Part shown: positions 7,969 to 15,630 of the stretch, in pieces
Layout of the letters: every line of letters starts with the position of its first letter
Numbering within the stretch: the stretch's first letter is position 1
NCBI GenBank assembly: GCA_902596785.1
Contig: CACJVG010000006.1
Span: forward strand, 1 to 45,178
Source: an uncultured Pelagibacteraceae bacterium
Lineage (GTDB): Bacteria; Pseudomonadota; Alphaproteobacteria; Pelagibacterales; Pelagibacteraceae
Length of the DNA: 45,178 bases
Direction of reading: 5' to 3'
The notes under the pieces: model-generated
What the model was told of the DNA's origin: nothing
The model's database searches: none
What the model saw: only the letters and a program-made list of their open reading frames with translations
Position numbers and translations under genes: made by a program

Positions 7969-8711
7969 CCACCATCTATAATTATTGATGTCCCGGTTAT
8001 CATTGAGGAAGCTGATGATGCCAAAAAGCATACTGTTGTCGCAACATCACTTTCAGTAGCCGCTTTTCCCATTGGGATATTTCCAAGAGCTAGTTTTTTA
8101 AATTTTTTATTTTTAAAAAAATTTTTAACCATAGGTGTTTCAACAAAAGTAGGTGCTACTGTATTAACTCTGATATTTTTTTTTGCTAATTCAACACCCA
8201 TTCCCTTAGTTAATCCTTCAATTCCAAATTTGGTCATATTGTAAACATTTCTACCACTCATACCCACGTGACCTAGTTGAGATGACATATTTATAATTGA
8301 GCCAGGTCTTTTTTTATTTTTTAGCATCTTTTTTACGACAAGTTGTGCCACGTTAAATGCTGCTTTTAAATTTAAATCTACAAGGTAATTCATACTTTTT
8401 TGTTTAATTTTTTCAAAGGGCTCTGGAATATTAGTCCCTGCATTGTTTACTAGAACATCAATAATTTTAATTTTATCTAATTTTTGTTTTAAATCTTCAT
8501 AATTCATTACATCGCACGAAACTTTAATAATTTTACCTTTAACTTTTTTGATATCCTTTTCTAATTTATTAAGATCTGAGGATGTTCTGCTTAAAGCTAT
8601 AACAGTTGCACCTGCTTCAGCTAGTGCAATGGAACAAGCTCTTCCCAATCCTTTACCTGCACCAGTAACTAAAGCATATTTGTTTTTAAGATTTATTTTT
8701 TGAAGATACAT
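7953..8711 (-). CDS. Short-chain dehydrogenase/reductase (SDR)
   Basis: This 252-residue classical SDR has TGAGKGLGRA (NAD(P)-binding TGxxxGxG) near residue 17, and VLVNNAGTN near residue 86. The catalytic Ser is in INMSSQLGH, with Tyr and Lys in YNMTK. It ends in the typical TGTSIIIDGGWTAQ. SRTSSDL after the second strand (ALSR) suggests NADP rather than NAD preference. Substrate is not predictable: gluconate 5-dehydrogenase and 3-oxoacyl-ACP reductase relatives look alike. Its ATG overlaps the TerC stop by one base, so it is co-translated with that gene. Confidence 0.88.
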   Translation of the reverse strand: MYLQKINLKNKYALVTGAGKGLGRACSIALAEAGATVIALSRTSSDLNKLEKDIKKVKGKIIKVSCDVMNYEDLKQKLDKIKIIDVLVNNAGTNIPEPFEKIKQKSMNYLVDLNLKAAFNVAQLVVKKMLKNKKRPGSIINMSSQLGHVGMSGRNVYNMTKFGIEGLTKGMGVELAKKNIRVNTVAPTFVETPMVKNFFKNKKFKKLALGNIPMGKAATESDVATTVCFLASSASSMITGTSIIIDGGWTAQ

Positions 8712-9304
8712 TAAAAGAATAATATTTTAATATCTGTGTAAATCAACTCAACTGCTACAATTAAAATGGCTAATAAACCAAGCCAAGCTATCCATCTATA
8801 TTTTTTAATCCATCCAGAAATTAAAGTTGCTGCAGTTGCCATTAAAACAATTGATAAAACTAACCCAAAAACAAGAAGTCCATAATGTTCACCAGCTGCA
8901 CCTGCTACACCCAGGACATTATCCAAACTCATTGTAAAATCAGCTAATAAAACAGTCCAAATAGCTTTTAAAAAACTAGAGCTATCTACTTTAATGTCCT
9001 CTTCGTTCTCTGAGCCCTTTATTACATCCACATAAAGTTTGTAAACAATATAAAGAAGTAGCAATCCTCCTATTAACCTCAAACCTGTAATTTGTAAAAG
9101 ATATGCGGTAAGCAATGTTAAAATAATTCTTAAAATAACTGCACCACCAATTCCCCAGAAAATAACTTTTTTTCTTTGTTCTGGTGGAAATTTAGATGCA
9201 ACCATTCCAATTATAATTGCATTGTCTCCAGCTAAAACTAAATCAATAAGAATAATTTGAGTTAATATTGCTATTTGCTCAGGTGTAAAAAATTCTGCAA
9301 ACAT
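8711..9304 (-). CDS. TerC/YjbE-family integral membrane protein
   Basis: This 197-residue inner-membrane protein has about six to seven hydrophobic segments. It carries the paired family motifs LIDLVLAGDNAIIIGMVAS (near residues 19-37) and ADFTMSLDNVLGVAGAAG (near 121-138); the DN pairs within membrane helices are thought to bind a metal ion. Relatives (TerC, Alx, YkoY/YjbE) are implicated in tellurite resistance or manganese export. The size and motifs fit the short YjbE branch. No manganese (yybP-ykoY) riboswitch is possible directly upstream, because its start overlaps the stop of the GMC gene. Confidence 0.88.
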   Translation of the reverse strand: MFAEFFTPEQIAILTQIILIDLVLAGDNAIIIGMVASKFPPEQRKKVIFWGIGGAVILRIILTLLTAYLLQITGLRLIGGLLLLYIVYKLYVDVIKGSENEEDIKVDSSSFLKAIWTVLLADFTMSLDNVLGVAGAAGEHYGLLVFGLVLSIVLMATAATLISGWIKKYRWIAWLGLLAILIVAVELIYTDIKILFF

Positions 9305-10899
9305 TATTGTTGTAGTATCATGTCTGCACCTTTTTCTGCAATCATTATTGTTGGGGCATTTGTATTACCTGAAGTGATGTTTGGCATTATTGATGCATCT
9401 ATAACTCTCAAATTATTAATACCCCTAACCTTAAGTTTTTCATCTACTACAGACATTTCATCTTGACCCATTTTACAAGTTCCAACTGGGTGAAAAATAG
9501 TTTGAGCATAATTAGAGGCTTCTTTAACTAACTCCTCATCATCATTTAAATGAATGCCAGGTCTGTATTCTTCTGGGGTATATTTTTTGAAAGTTTCAGA
9601 CTCCATTATAATTTTTCTGGTTAATTTAAGTCCTTTAGCTGCAATCATTCTATCGTGATCAGTTGATAGATAGTTTTGTTTTATTTTTGCATAAGTTCTA
9701 GAGTCTTTATCAACGATACTGACATGTCCTCTACTTGTTGGTCTGATATTTGAAACAGTAGGAGTGAATGCATGAAAATCATGATTTTTTGTTGCTCCCA
9801 AAGTATCCATACTCATAGGCTGAACATGCCATTGTAAGTCTGGTAGTTCTAAAGAAGGGTCACTCTTTGCAAACATACAAAGTTGACTAGCACCCATAGT
9901 CATTGGGCCACTTCTTTTAAAAATATATTCTAAGCCAATCATTAAATTTCCAAACAAACTATTAATTTTTTTATTTAGGGATTTTAATCCATTAATTTTA
10001 TAGATTGGTCTAAGCATTAAATGATCGTGTAAATTTTCTCCAACACCATTTAAATCTTGCACCATATCAATTCCAAGATTTTTAAGTTTTTCAGGATTTC
10101 CTATACCAGAAACTTGTAAAATTTGAGGAGAGCCAATAGCTCCTGATGAAATTATAATTTCTTTATTTGCTTGTACTTTTTTTAATTCATTTCCTTCCCA
10201 ATACTCAATTTCTTTAGCAGTTTTGTTTTCAAAATTAATTTTTTTGACATGTGAATGAGTTAAAATTTTTAAATTTTTCCTGCTCTTGATTGGGTTTAGA
10301 TATCCGACAGCTGTACTACATCTAAAGCCATCTTTTTCTGTTACTTGAAAATAACCACAACCATGATTATCACCAGTATTAAAATCTTTTGTTTTTGGAA
10401 TACCGAACTCTTCGGCAGCATTTTGAAATTCATCTAAAAGAGGCAGATGTATTCTTTGATCTGAAACAGATAAAGGGCCTCCAACTCCATGGAACTCATC
10501 TTTTCCTCTTTCTTGGTTTTCTGCTTTGATAAAATAAGGCAAAACATCATCCCATCCCCAACCTGTGTTACCTAATTGTCGCCAAATATCATAATCTCTA
10601 TGTTGACCTCTTATGTAAAGTAGACCATTGATAGAAGAACTGCCTCCTAAAGTTTTTCCTCTAGGATACCTAATGGAAATATTATTCATGCTCTCATCAG
10701 GCTCTGTTTTGTAGCACCAATCAGTCTTTGGGTTATGCATTGTTTTGAAATAACCAACAGGGATATGTATCCAAGGATAATTATCCTTACCTCCAGCCTC
10801 AATTAAAAGTACTTTATTTGAAGGATTTTCAGACAACCTGTTAGCAAGCACACATCCTGCAGATCCTGCTCCAAGAATTATAAAATCAAAATTATCCAC
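9304..10899 (-). CDS. GMC-family FAD oxidoreductase (choline dehydrogenase-like)
   Basis: This 531-residue flavoenzyme begins DFIILGAGSAGCVLANRLSE, the FAD-binding GxGxxG motif. The GMC signature PRGKTLGGSSSINGLLYIRG lies near residues 79-98, and the second signature GAIGSPQILQVSGIG near 253. The C-terminal catalytic block holds FHPVGTCKMG (active-site His) and ends with ASIMPNITSGNTNAPTIMIA (second active-site residue, Asn, in this subgroup). Family members oxidise alcohols such as choline or polyethylene glycol. Choline itself is not proven, since BetA and many relatives share these motifs. It is the first gene of the minus-strand operon and diverges from the TRAP transporter across a 140-bp intergenic region, so the two may serve one substrate. 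Confidence 0.9.
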   Translation of the reverse strand: MDNFDFIILGAGSAGCVLANRLSENPSNKVLLIEAGGKDNYPWIHIPVGYFKTMHNPKTDWCYKTEPDESMNNISIRYPRGKTLGGSSSINGLLYIRGQHRDYDIWRQLGNTGWGWDDVLPYFIKAENQERGKDEFHGVGGPLSVSDQRIHLPLLDEFQNAAEEFGIPKTKDFNTGDNHGCGYFQVTEKDGFRCSTAVGYLNPIKSRKNLKILTHSHVKKINFENKTAKEIEYWEGNELKKVQANKEIIISSGAIGSPQILQVSGIGNPEKLKNLGIDMVQDLNGVGENLHDHLMLRPIYKINGLKSLNKKINSLFGNLMIGLEYIFKRSGPMTMGASQLCMFAKSDPSLELPDLQWHVQPMSMDTLGATKNHDFHAFTPTVSNIRPTSRGHVSIVDKDSRTYAKIKQNYLSTDHDRMIAAKGLKLTRKIIMESETFKKYTPEEYRPGIHLNDDEELVKEASNYAQTIFHPVGTCKMGQDEMSVVDEKLKVRGINNLRVIDASIMPNITSGNTNAPTIMIAEKGADMILQQ

Positions 10900-10998
10900 A
10901 TTAGAACCCTTATAAATTAAATTTTTTTATTTGTAATATTTATGTACACAAAAAAATTCAAATAATCCAATAATAGCACTTGTTTTAGATTTCATTCT

Positions 10999-11033
10999 TT
11001 GACAAGGTTTCATTTTTAAAAATAAAGAGAGGG
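10999..11033 (+). promoter_or_regulatory. Possible dctP promoter -35 element and strong Shine-Dalgarno
   Basis: A TTGACA hexamer lies at 10999-11004. About 17 bases downstream is only a weak AT-rich -10 candidate (ATAAAG). GAGAGGG at 11027-11033 sits 6 bases before the dctP ATG and is much the clearest ribosome-binding site in the window, consistent with a highly translated binding protein. If this -35 is real, the leader would be very short. The ribosome-binding site is convincing; the promoter is tentative. Confidence 0.5.
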
Positions 11034-11039
11034 AAACAA

Positions 11040-12134
11040 ATGAAAAAAATCATTTCAATGTTATTTGCAGTTGCGATGGTATTTGGATTTATTTCAAATG
11101 CTAATGCTGCAAAAACACTAAAATGTCAGACAGTTCTTAACACTAAAGCTGATGAAGTTAAAATGTTAAAAGACTTTACTGACACTGTTACAACTTTGAC
11201 AGGTGGATCTCTTAAGTTTGAAATTATGCCTGCAGGAGCAGTTGTTGGTGTAAAAGAAACTTTAGATGCTGTTGATAAAGGACTTATCGACTGTGGATTT
11301 GCTTGGACACACTATTGGTCAGGTGATCATCCTGCCGCTATGTTATTTGGTTCGCCAGTAGCAGGTGGTGGTGTTGGTATTGACAACATCGCATTCTTAT
11401 CATGGTTTCAGTATGGTGGAGGAAAAGAGCTATACGACAGACTATGGAAAGAAATGGGAAGAGATATTAAAGGATTTATGATTCAACCAGTTGGTCCTGA
11501 AGCTTTAGGTTGGTTTCCAAAACCAATTAAAGATATGGCTGATTTTAGAAAATATAAATTCAGAACTCCTCCAGGAATTCCAGGACAAACTTATAAAGAC
11601 ATCGGTATAGCATCTGTTGCTATGGGTGGTGGAGATATTCTACCAGCTTTAGAAGCGGGAACTATTGATGCTGCTGAATGGTGTTGTCCAAAACCAGACT
11701 TAACGTTTGGTTTCCAAAAAGTATTAAAGCACTACTACCTACAAGGTTTACACCAAGTAGTCGTAAATGCTGACTTTTATATTACTGGAAAAACATATGA
11801 AGCTATGAGTGCTCATGAGAAGAAGTCTCTAGAAGTTGCAGCAAATGCTTCACTAGCGAAATCTCTAAGTTACAGAATCTATGAAAACGGAAAAGCTTTA
11901 AAAGAGCTTACAGAAGTTCATGGTGTAAAATTAGAAGATACTCCTTCTGATTACTTCACAGAATACATGGCAGCTGCTAAGAAAAGTTTGGAAACAAACG
12001 CAGCTAAAAATGCATTCTTTGCTGAAGTTTGGGATTCTATGAAAGAATTTGCTGATATCGCAGTTCCTTTCTGGAGTGGTGCTCAAATGTCTAATGCGAA
12101 GCTAGGAATGGCTCACGCAGCAACATTAAAGTAA
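11040..12134 (+). CDS. dctP: TRAP transporter periplasmic substrate-binding protein
   Basis: This is a 364-residue DctP-type binding protein with a cleavable signal peptide (MKKIISMLFAVAMVFGFISNANA, cleavage after ANA). The mature protein shows GGSLKFEIMPAGAVVGVKETLDAV, then the conserved YKFRTPPGIPGQTYK segment, whose Arg normally contacts the carboxylate of the ligand. Next comes GGGDILPALEAGTIDAAEWCCP, the family's alpha-keto/mannitol-chloroaromatic-type signature. The tandem Cys in EWCC is unusual at a place where relatives usually have small or aromatic residues. Ligand is likely a carboxylate but cannot be named. It is the first gene of dctP-dctQ-dctM and is followed by a strong hairpin. 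Confidence 0.92.
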   Translation: MKKIISMLFAVAMVFGFISNANAAKTLKCQTVLNTKADEVKMLKDFTDTVTTLTGGSLKFEIMPAGAVVGVKETLDAVDKGLIDCGFAWTHYWSGDHPAAMLFGSPVAGGGVGIDNIAFLSWFQYGGGKELYDRLWKEMGRDIKGFMIQPVGPEALGWFPKPIKDMADFRKYKFRTPPGIPGQTYKDIGIASVAMGGGDILPALEAGTIDAAEWCCPKPDLTFGFQKVLKHYYLQGLHQVVVNADFYITGKTYEAMSAHEKKSLEVAANASLAKSLSYRIYENGKALKELTEVHGVKLEDTPSDYFTEYMAAAKKSLETNAAKNAFFAEVWDSMKEFADIAVPFWSGAQMSNAKLGMAHAATLK

Positions 12135-12153
12135 TCATTAAATAATCTTTATG

Positions 12154-12188
12154 TTAGAGCGGACTATTAAGTCCGCTCTAATTTTTTT
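12154..12188 (+). terminator. Intrinsic terminator/attenuator between dctP and dctQ
   Basis: The arms TTAGAGCGGAC (12154-12164) and GTCCGCTCTAA (12171-12181) are perfect complements (11 bp) around the loop TATTAA. Seven T residues follow directly (12182-12188). This is a textbook rho-independent terminator. It stands between two genes of one transporter on the same strand, 20 bp after the dctP stop and 13 bp before the dctQ start. It most likely ends most transcripts after the binding protein and lets a fraction continue into the membrane subunits. Confidence 0.9.
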
Positions 12189-12200
12189 ATATAAAATTTT

Positions 12201-12815
12201 ATGGCAGACGAACCAGGTAAATTAGATATATCAGATGAAATGATTGCCGAAAGGCGAGGTGGTTCAGGAAAAATGCCAAGTGATATGCCACCATGGATGG
12301 CAAGCTCAATTGTAAATATTGATAAATTTAGCAAATGGGTTGGTAACGTTGTTTGTTGGATATTGATGCCGTTAATTCTTGCAATGACTTACGAAGTTCT
12401 TGCTAGAAAATTATTTCATGCACCAACAATATGGGCTTATGACATCAGTCGATTTTTATATGGTGCACTTTTTATGTTGGGTGCTGGTTATGCACTTTCT
12501 AAAGGTGTTCATATAAGAGCTGATTTTTTATACAGAAATTTTAAAACCAAGAATCAAGGCACAATTGATTTTTGGTTATATATTTTATTTTATTTTCCAG
12601 GCTTACTTGTGTTCCTTTATATGACTATTGGATATGTAGGAGAGTCTATCCAAAGAGGTGAGAGAGGAATGGATACTACTTGGATGCCATATATGTGGCC
12701 AATAAAAACTTGCTTACTAATTGGTATAATATTTTTACTAATCCAAGGTATTTCAGAATTATTAAAAAGTTATTGGGCCGCTACAAAAGGGAAGTGGCCA
12801 GGAGAAGATGAATGA
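12201..12815 (+). CDS. dctQ: TRAP transporter small membrane subunit
   Basis: This 204-residue protein has a long hydrophilic N-terminus (about 45 residues with RRGGSGKMPSDMPPWMASS) followed by four membrane helices. The conserved DctQ features TYEVLARKLFHAPTIWAYDISRF and GYALSKGVHIRADFLY (near residues 60-115) are clear, and YIGE-like and PIKTCLLIGIIFLLIQG segments close the domain. It forms the small helical subunit bound to the large DctM permease. The extended N-terminus is longer than in many relatives. It overlaps dctM by four bases (ATGA), so the two are coupled. Confidence 0.92.
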   Translation: MADEPGKLDISDEMIAERRGGSGKMPSDMPPWMASSIVNIDKFSKWVGNVVCWILMPLILAMTYEVLARKLFHAPTIWAYDISRFLYGALFMLGAGYALSKGVHIRADFLYRNFKTKNQGTIDFWLYILFYFPGLLVFLYMTIGYVGESIQRGERGMDTTWMPYMWPIKTCLLIGIIFLLIQGISELLKSYWAATKGKWPGEDE

Positions 12816-14146
12816 TAGCTGAATTTATAGATCCAGCATACTTAGGTTTTATTTTAGTTGGAGTAATGTTGTTTGCTATCTTTGTTGGATTTCCTATTTC
12901 ATTCACATTAATTTTCTTAGGTTTTGTATTTGGTTATTTAGGTTTTGGAAAATTAGTCTTTTATTTAATGACCCTCCAGTTCTCGATGGTCATGACCGAA
13001 CAAACTCTCGCCGCTGTCCCGCTCTTTGTCTTTATGGGCATAATGATGGAGCAGGCAGGACTGATGGAAAGATTATTTTCATCTTTTCAAATGATGCTGG
13101 CTAGAGTGAGAGGTGCATTATATTATGCTGTTTTATTTGTTTCAGTTATCTTCGCAGCTGCAACAGGAATTGTTGGTGCCTCAGTAACTATTCTTGGGAT
13201 AATGGCTGCAAAATCAATGAATAGATCTGGTTATGACGTAAGACTTGCAGCTGGAACAATTACTGCTGGTGGAACCTTAGGAATTTTAATTCCACCGAGT
13301 ATTATGCTTGTTGTGATGGGTCCAATAATGGAAATCCCTGTAATTGATCTATTTGCTGCAGCTATAATTCCTGGAATTCTTCTTGCAAGTTTATACGCTG
13401 GTTACACAACAATAAGATGTATGATAAATCCTAAACTAGGTCCTGTAATTCCAGAAGAAATGAGAGCAGCGAGCATGAAAGAAGTTTGGATTGAATTCTT
13501 CTTAGGTTTAGTTCCTCCTGCAGCTCTAGTTTTTGCTGCTTTAGGAAGCATTTTATTTGGTTTTGCAACACCAACAGAGGCTGCTGGTTGTGGTGCAATG
13601 GGTGCATTGTTACTTTCATTAGCATATAAAAAATTAACTCTATCTAAACTCCAAGAAGCACTAGTTAAAACTTTAGAGATTACTGCTTTAATAATGGTTT
13701 TAGTTGCTGCATCAAACTTTTTTGGAGCTGTATTTGCAAGACTTGGCACACCAACATTGTTAACTGAATTTTTGTTAGGTTTAGAGATGAACAAATATTT
13801 TATTTTAGCAATTGTAATGGTTGCTATATTTTTATTAGGTTGGCCATTGGAATGGGTACCAATTGTGATGATTATTGTACCAATTATTTTACCGTTAATT
13901 GAAGCTTTGGGCTTTAATTTAACTTGGTTTGCAATATTGGTTGCTGTCAATCTCCAGACCGCCTGGCTGTCTCCACCTGTAGCTTTGTCTGCTTATTTCT
14001 TAAAAGGCGTAGTTCCTGAATGGGATTTAAAAGATATTTATTATGGAATGATGCAATTTATGGTTCTACAAATTATAGGCTTAGTTTTAATTATCATATT
14101 TCCTAAAATTGCCTTATGGTTACCAACTCTCTTATATGGACAGTAG
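12812..14146 (+). CDS. dctM: TRAP transporter large permease subunit
   Basis: This 444-residue permease has about twelve membrane segments and the DctM signatures. AAVPLFVFMGIMMEQAGLMERLF (near residues 67-89) is followed by ATGIVGASVTILGIMAAKSMNRSGYD, GGTLGILIPPSIMLVVMG and FGFATPTEAAGCGAMGALLL, with LQTAWLSPPVALSAYFLKGV in the second half. It should move the DctP-delivered substrate with a sodium gradient. Two short internal stretches (12971-13066 and 13945-13980) use G+C-rich codons quite unlike the rest of the gene; see the separate entries. The reading frame is uninterrupted through them. Confidence 0.94.
   Translation: MIAEFIDPAYLGFILVGVMLFAIFVGFPISFTLIFLGFVFGYLGFGKLVFYLMTLQFSMVMTEQTLAAVPLFVFMGIMMEQAGLMERLFSSFQMMLARVRGALYYAVLFVSVIFAAATGIVGASVTILGIMAAKSMNRSGYDVRLAAGTITAGGTLGILIPPSIMLVVMGPIMEIPVIDLFAAAIIPGILLASLYAGYTTIRCMINPKLGPVIPEEMRAASMKEVWIEFFLGLVPPAALVFAALGSILFGFATPTEAAGCGAMGALLLSLAYKKLTLSKLQEALVKTLEITALIMVLVAASNFFGAVFARLGTPTLLTEFLLGLEMNKYFILAIVMVAIFLLGWPLEWVPIVMIIVPIILPLIEALGFNLTWFAILVAVNLQTAWLSPPVALSAYFLKGVVPEWDLKDIYYGMMQFMVLQIIGLVLIIIFPKIALWLPTLLYGQ
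12971..13066 (+). other. G+C-rich codon patch inside dctM (first)
   Basis: The 32 codons here are about 53% G+C by count, against roughly 30% in the flanking gene. They use CTC, CTG, GCC, GTC, CCG, ACC and GGC, which are rare elsewhere in the window. The patch encodes the conserved segment from TLQFSMVMTEQTLAAVPLFV through MEQAGLM. The frame is intact and the edges are sharp. Confidence 0.7.
13945..13980 (+). other. G+C-rich codon patch inside dctM (second)
   Basis: Twelve codons encoding VNLQTAWLSPPV are about 58% G+C (GTC, CTC, CAG, ACC, GCC, CTG), flanked on both sides by normal AT-rich codons. As in the first patch, the amino-acid sequence is a conserved TRAP permease motif. Confidence 0.6.
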
Positions 14147-14171
14147 AATTTATTAGTTTAAAATAAATTTC

Positions 14172-15629
14172 GTGAATCAACCTAAAGTAAAATACTCTCT
14201 TTCTAATTGGGACTTAGTCACAGTTAATCCAAATTATAAAACTTGGAATTGGAAAGATCTATTTTGTTTTTGGGGAGCAAATGTACAGAGTGTAATTGGT
14301 TTTTCATTAATATCCTCTTTATACTTAATGTATAGTTTAAATATTTTTGTAGTTTTTTTTGGAATCATATTAGGATCTTTTTTTGTTTATTTGTTTTCAA
14401 ATATTATTGGAAAACCTTCTCAAAAATTTGGTTTACCATTTGCAGTATTGCTTAGATCTTCACTAGGATTTAATGGCGCTAAATTTTTTGGGTTAATCAG
14501 AAGTTTAGTAGGAATATTTTTATTTGGAATTCAAACTTATTTTTTGTCTAAAATTTTAGTTTACTTAATTAGAATAGTAATTTTTTCTATAGACAATTCT
14601 TTATTGCAGCAGGAAATATTTATTTTTTATTATTTTGGTATGAATATTATTGATTGGTCTGCAATAATAATCACAATTATTCTACAGACTTTGTTTTTTA
14701 CTGTTGGGATGCAGTACAACAAGAAAATAATTAATTTTTCAGCAATGACAGTCTATGCTGGTTTGCTGATTTTTTTCTTTGTTGTTTTATTAAGTGATGT
14801 AAAAATAACTACCGAAGCTTTTTCAAATATTTTTAATTTAAATAATTTTTTAGATGTTAATAATTTAGCACCTTTATTGACTGTTGCTGGAACAATATTT
14901 GCCTATTTTTCAATTTTAATAATTAGTTTTGGTGATTTTTCTAGATATGTAAAAAATGAGAAAGAATTAAAAAAAGGAAACTTAAGTTTAATTTTGAATT
15001 TAATTATTTTTTCATTTTTATCTGTTTTCATTGTTATAGGGTCTGATGTTTTTCTTAATCAAAAATTTTCAGATATAGACAGAATTTTTACAAATCCAAC
15101 AGATATAGTAGGAAAATTTGATAATATACAAATAACAATAGTCGTTCTATTTTTTATTATAATTGCTTCAGCTTCTACAAATTTAGTTGCGAATTTCATC
15201 CCATCTCAATACTCTCTAATAAATTTTGCTCCTTCAATATTAAGTTTAAAAAGCGCTAGTTATTTAATTGCTTTTTTTGGTTTGTTGATCGCAATCTTCT
15301 GGCTGACTATATTGAGCCAAATAGGAATTTTATCATTTGTTGATACTTTTGGTGCTTTCTTTGGTCCTTTATTTGGAGTGATGGCAGCTGATTATTATTT
15401 AATTAAAAATCAAGAATTAAGTAATAAAGATCTATATTCTATAGACAAAGAGAGTGCTTATTATTATTCAGGTGGATGGCATATAAAAGGTGTTTATTCT
15501 TTAATACTAGGATTTATTTTTTCAGCGTCAACAATTTGGAATACTAATTTAATGTTTTTACAATCTTATGCTTGGATAATAGGTGCATTTGTTGCTTGGA
15601 TAACATATTACTTATTAGCAAAAAAGTAA
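14172..15629 (+). CDS. NCS1-family nucleobase/allantoin-type permease
   Basis: This 485-residue membrane protein has about twelve hydrophobic helices. The N-terminus SNWDLVTVNPNYKTWNWKDL followed by FCFWGANVQSVIGF is the characteristic opening of the cytosine-purine, uracil, thiamine and allantoin (NCS1) family (NxDL..P....TW....F..W). GKPSQKFGLPFAVLLRSSLGFNGA matches the conserved loop after helix 2. GTG at 14172 is used as start because no ATG is available before the conserved N-terminus. It lies 25 bp after dctM and 1 bp before the dehydrogenase gene, so it is part of the same block. The exact substrate cannot be assigned. Confidence 0.85.
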   Translation: MNQPKVKYSLSNWDLVTVNPNYKTWNWKDLFCFWGANVQSVIGFSLISSLYLMYSLNIFVVFFGIILGSFFVYLFSNIIGKPSQKFGLPFAVLLRSSLGFNGAKFFGLIRSLVGIFLFGIQTYFLSKILVYLIRIVIFSIDNSLLQQEIFIFYYFGMNIIDWSAIIITIILQTLFFTVGMQYNKKIINFSAMTVYAGLLIFFFVVLLSDVKITTEAFSNIFNLNNFLDVNNLAPLLTVAGTIFAYFSILIISFGDFSRYVKNEKELKKGNLSLILNLIIFSFLSVFIVIGSDVFLNQKFSDIDRIFTNPTDIVGKFDNIQITIVVLFFIIIASASTNLVANFIPSQYSLINFAPSILSLKSASYLIAFFGLLIAIFWLTILSQIGILSFVDTFGAFFGPLFGVMAADYYLIKNQELSNKDLYSIDKESAYYYSGGWHIKGVYSLILGFIFSASTIWNTNLMFLQSYAWIIGAFVAWITYYLLAKK

Positions 15630-15630
15630 T

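Noticed and set aside
7969-8031. Longer N-terminus of the M23 peptidase starting at 8031
   Set aside because: It would overlap the SDR gene by 79 bp and bury the clear signal peptide that begins at 7968.
8700-8720. Possible manganese riboswitch for the TerC-like gene
   Set aside because: The gene's start overlaps the upstream GMC gene, so there is no leader to hold one, and no such fold is visible before the GMC gene either.
13402-13950. Minus-strand ORF of 182 aa opposite dctM
   Set aside because: Shadow of the dctM frame: low-complexity composition with no motifs, while dctM on the other strand is a full family member.
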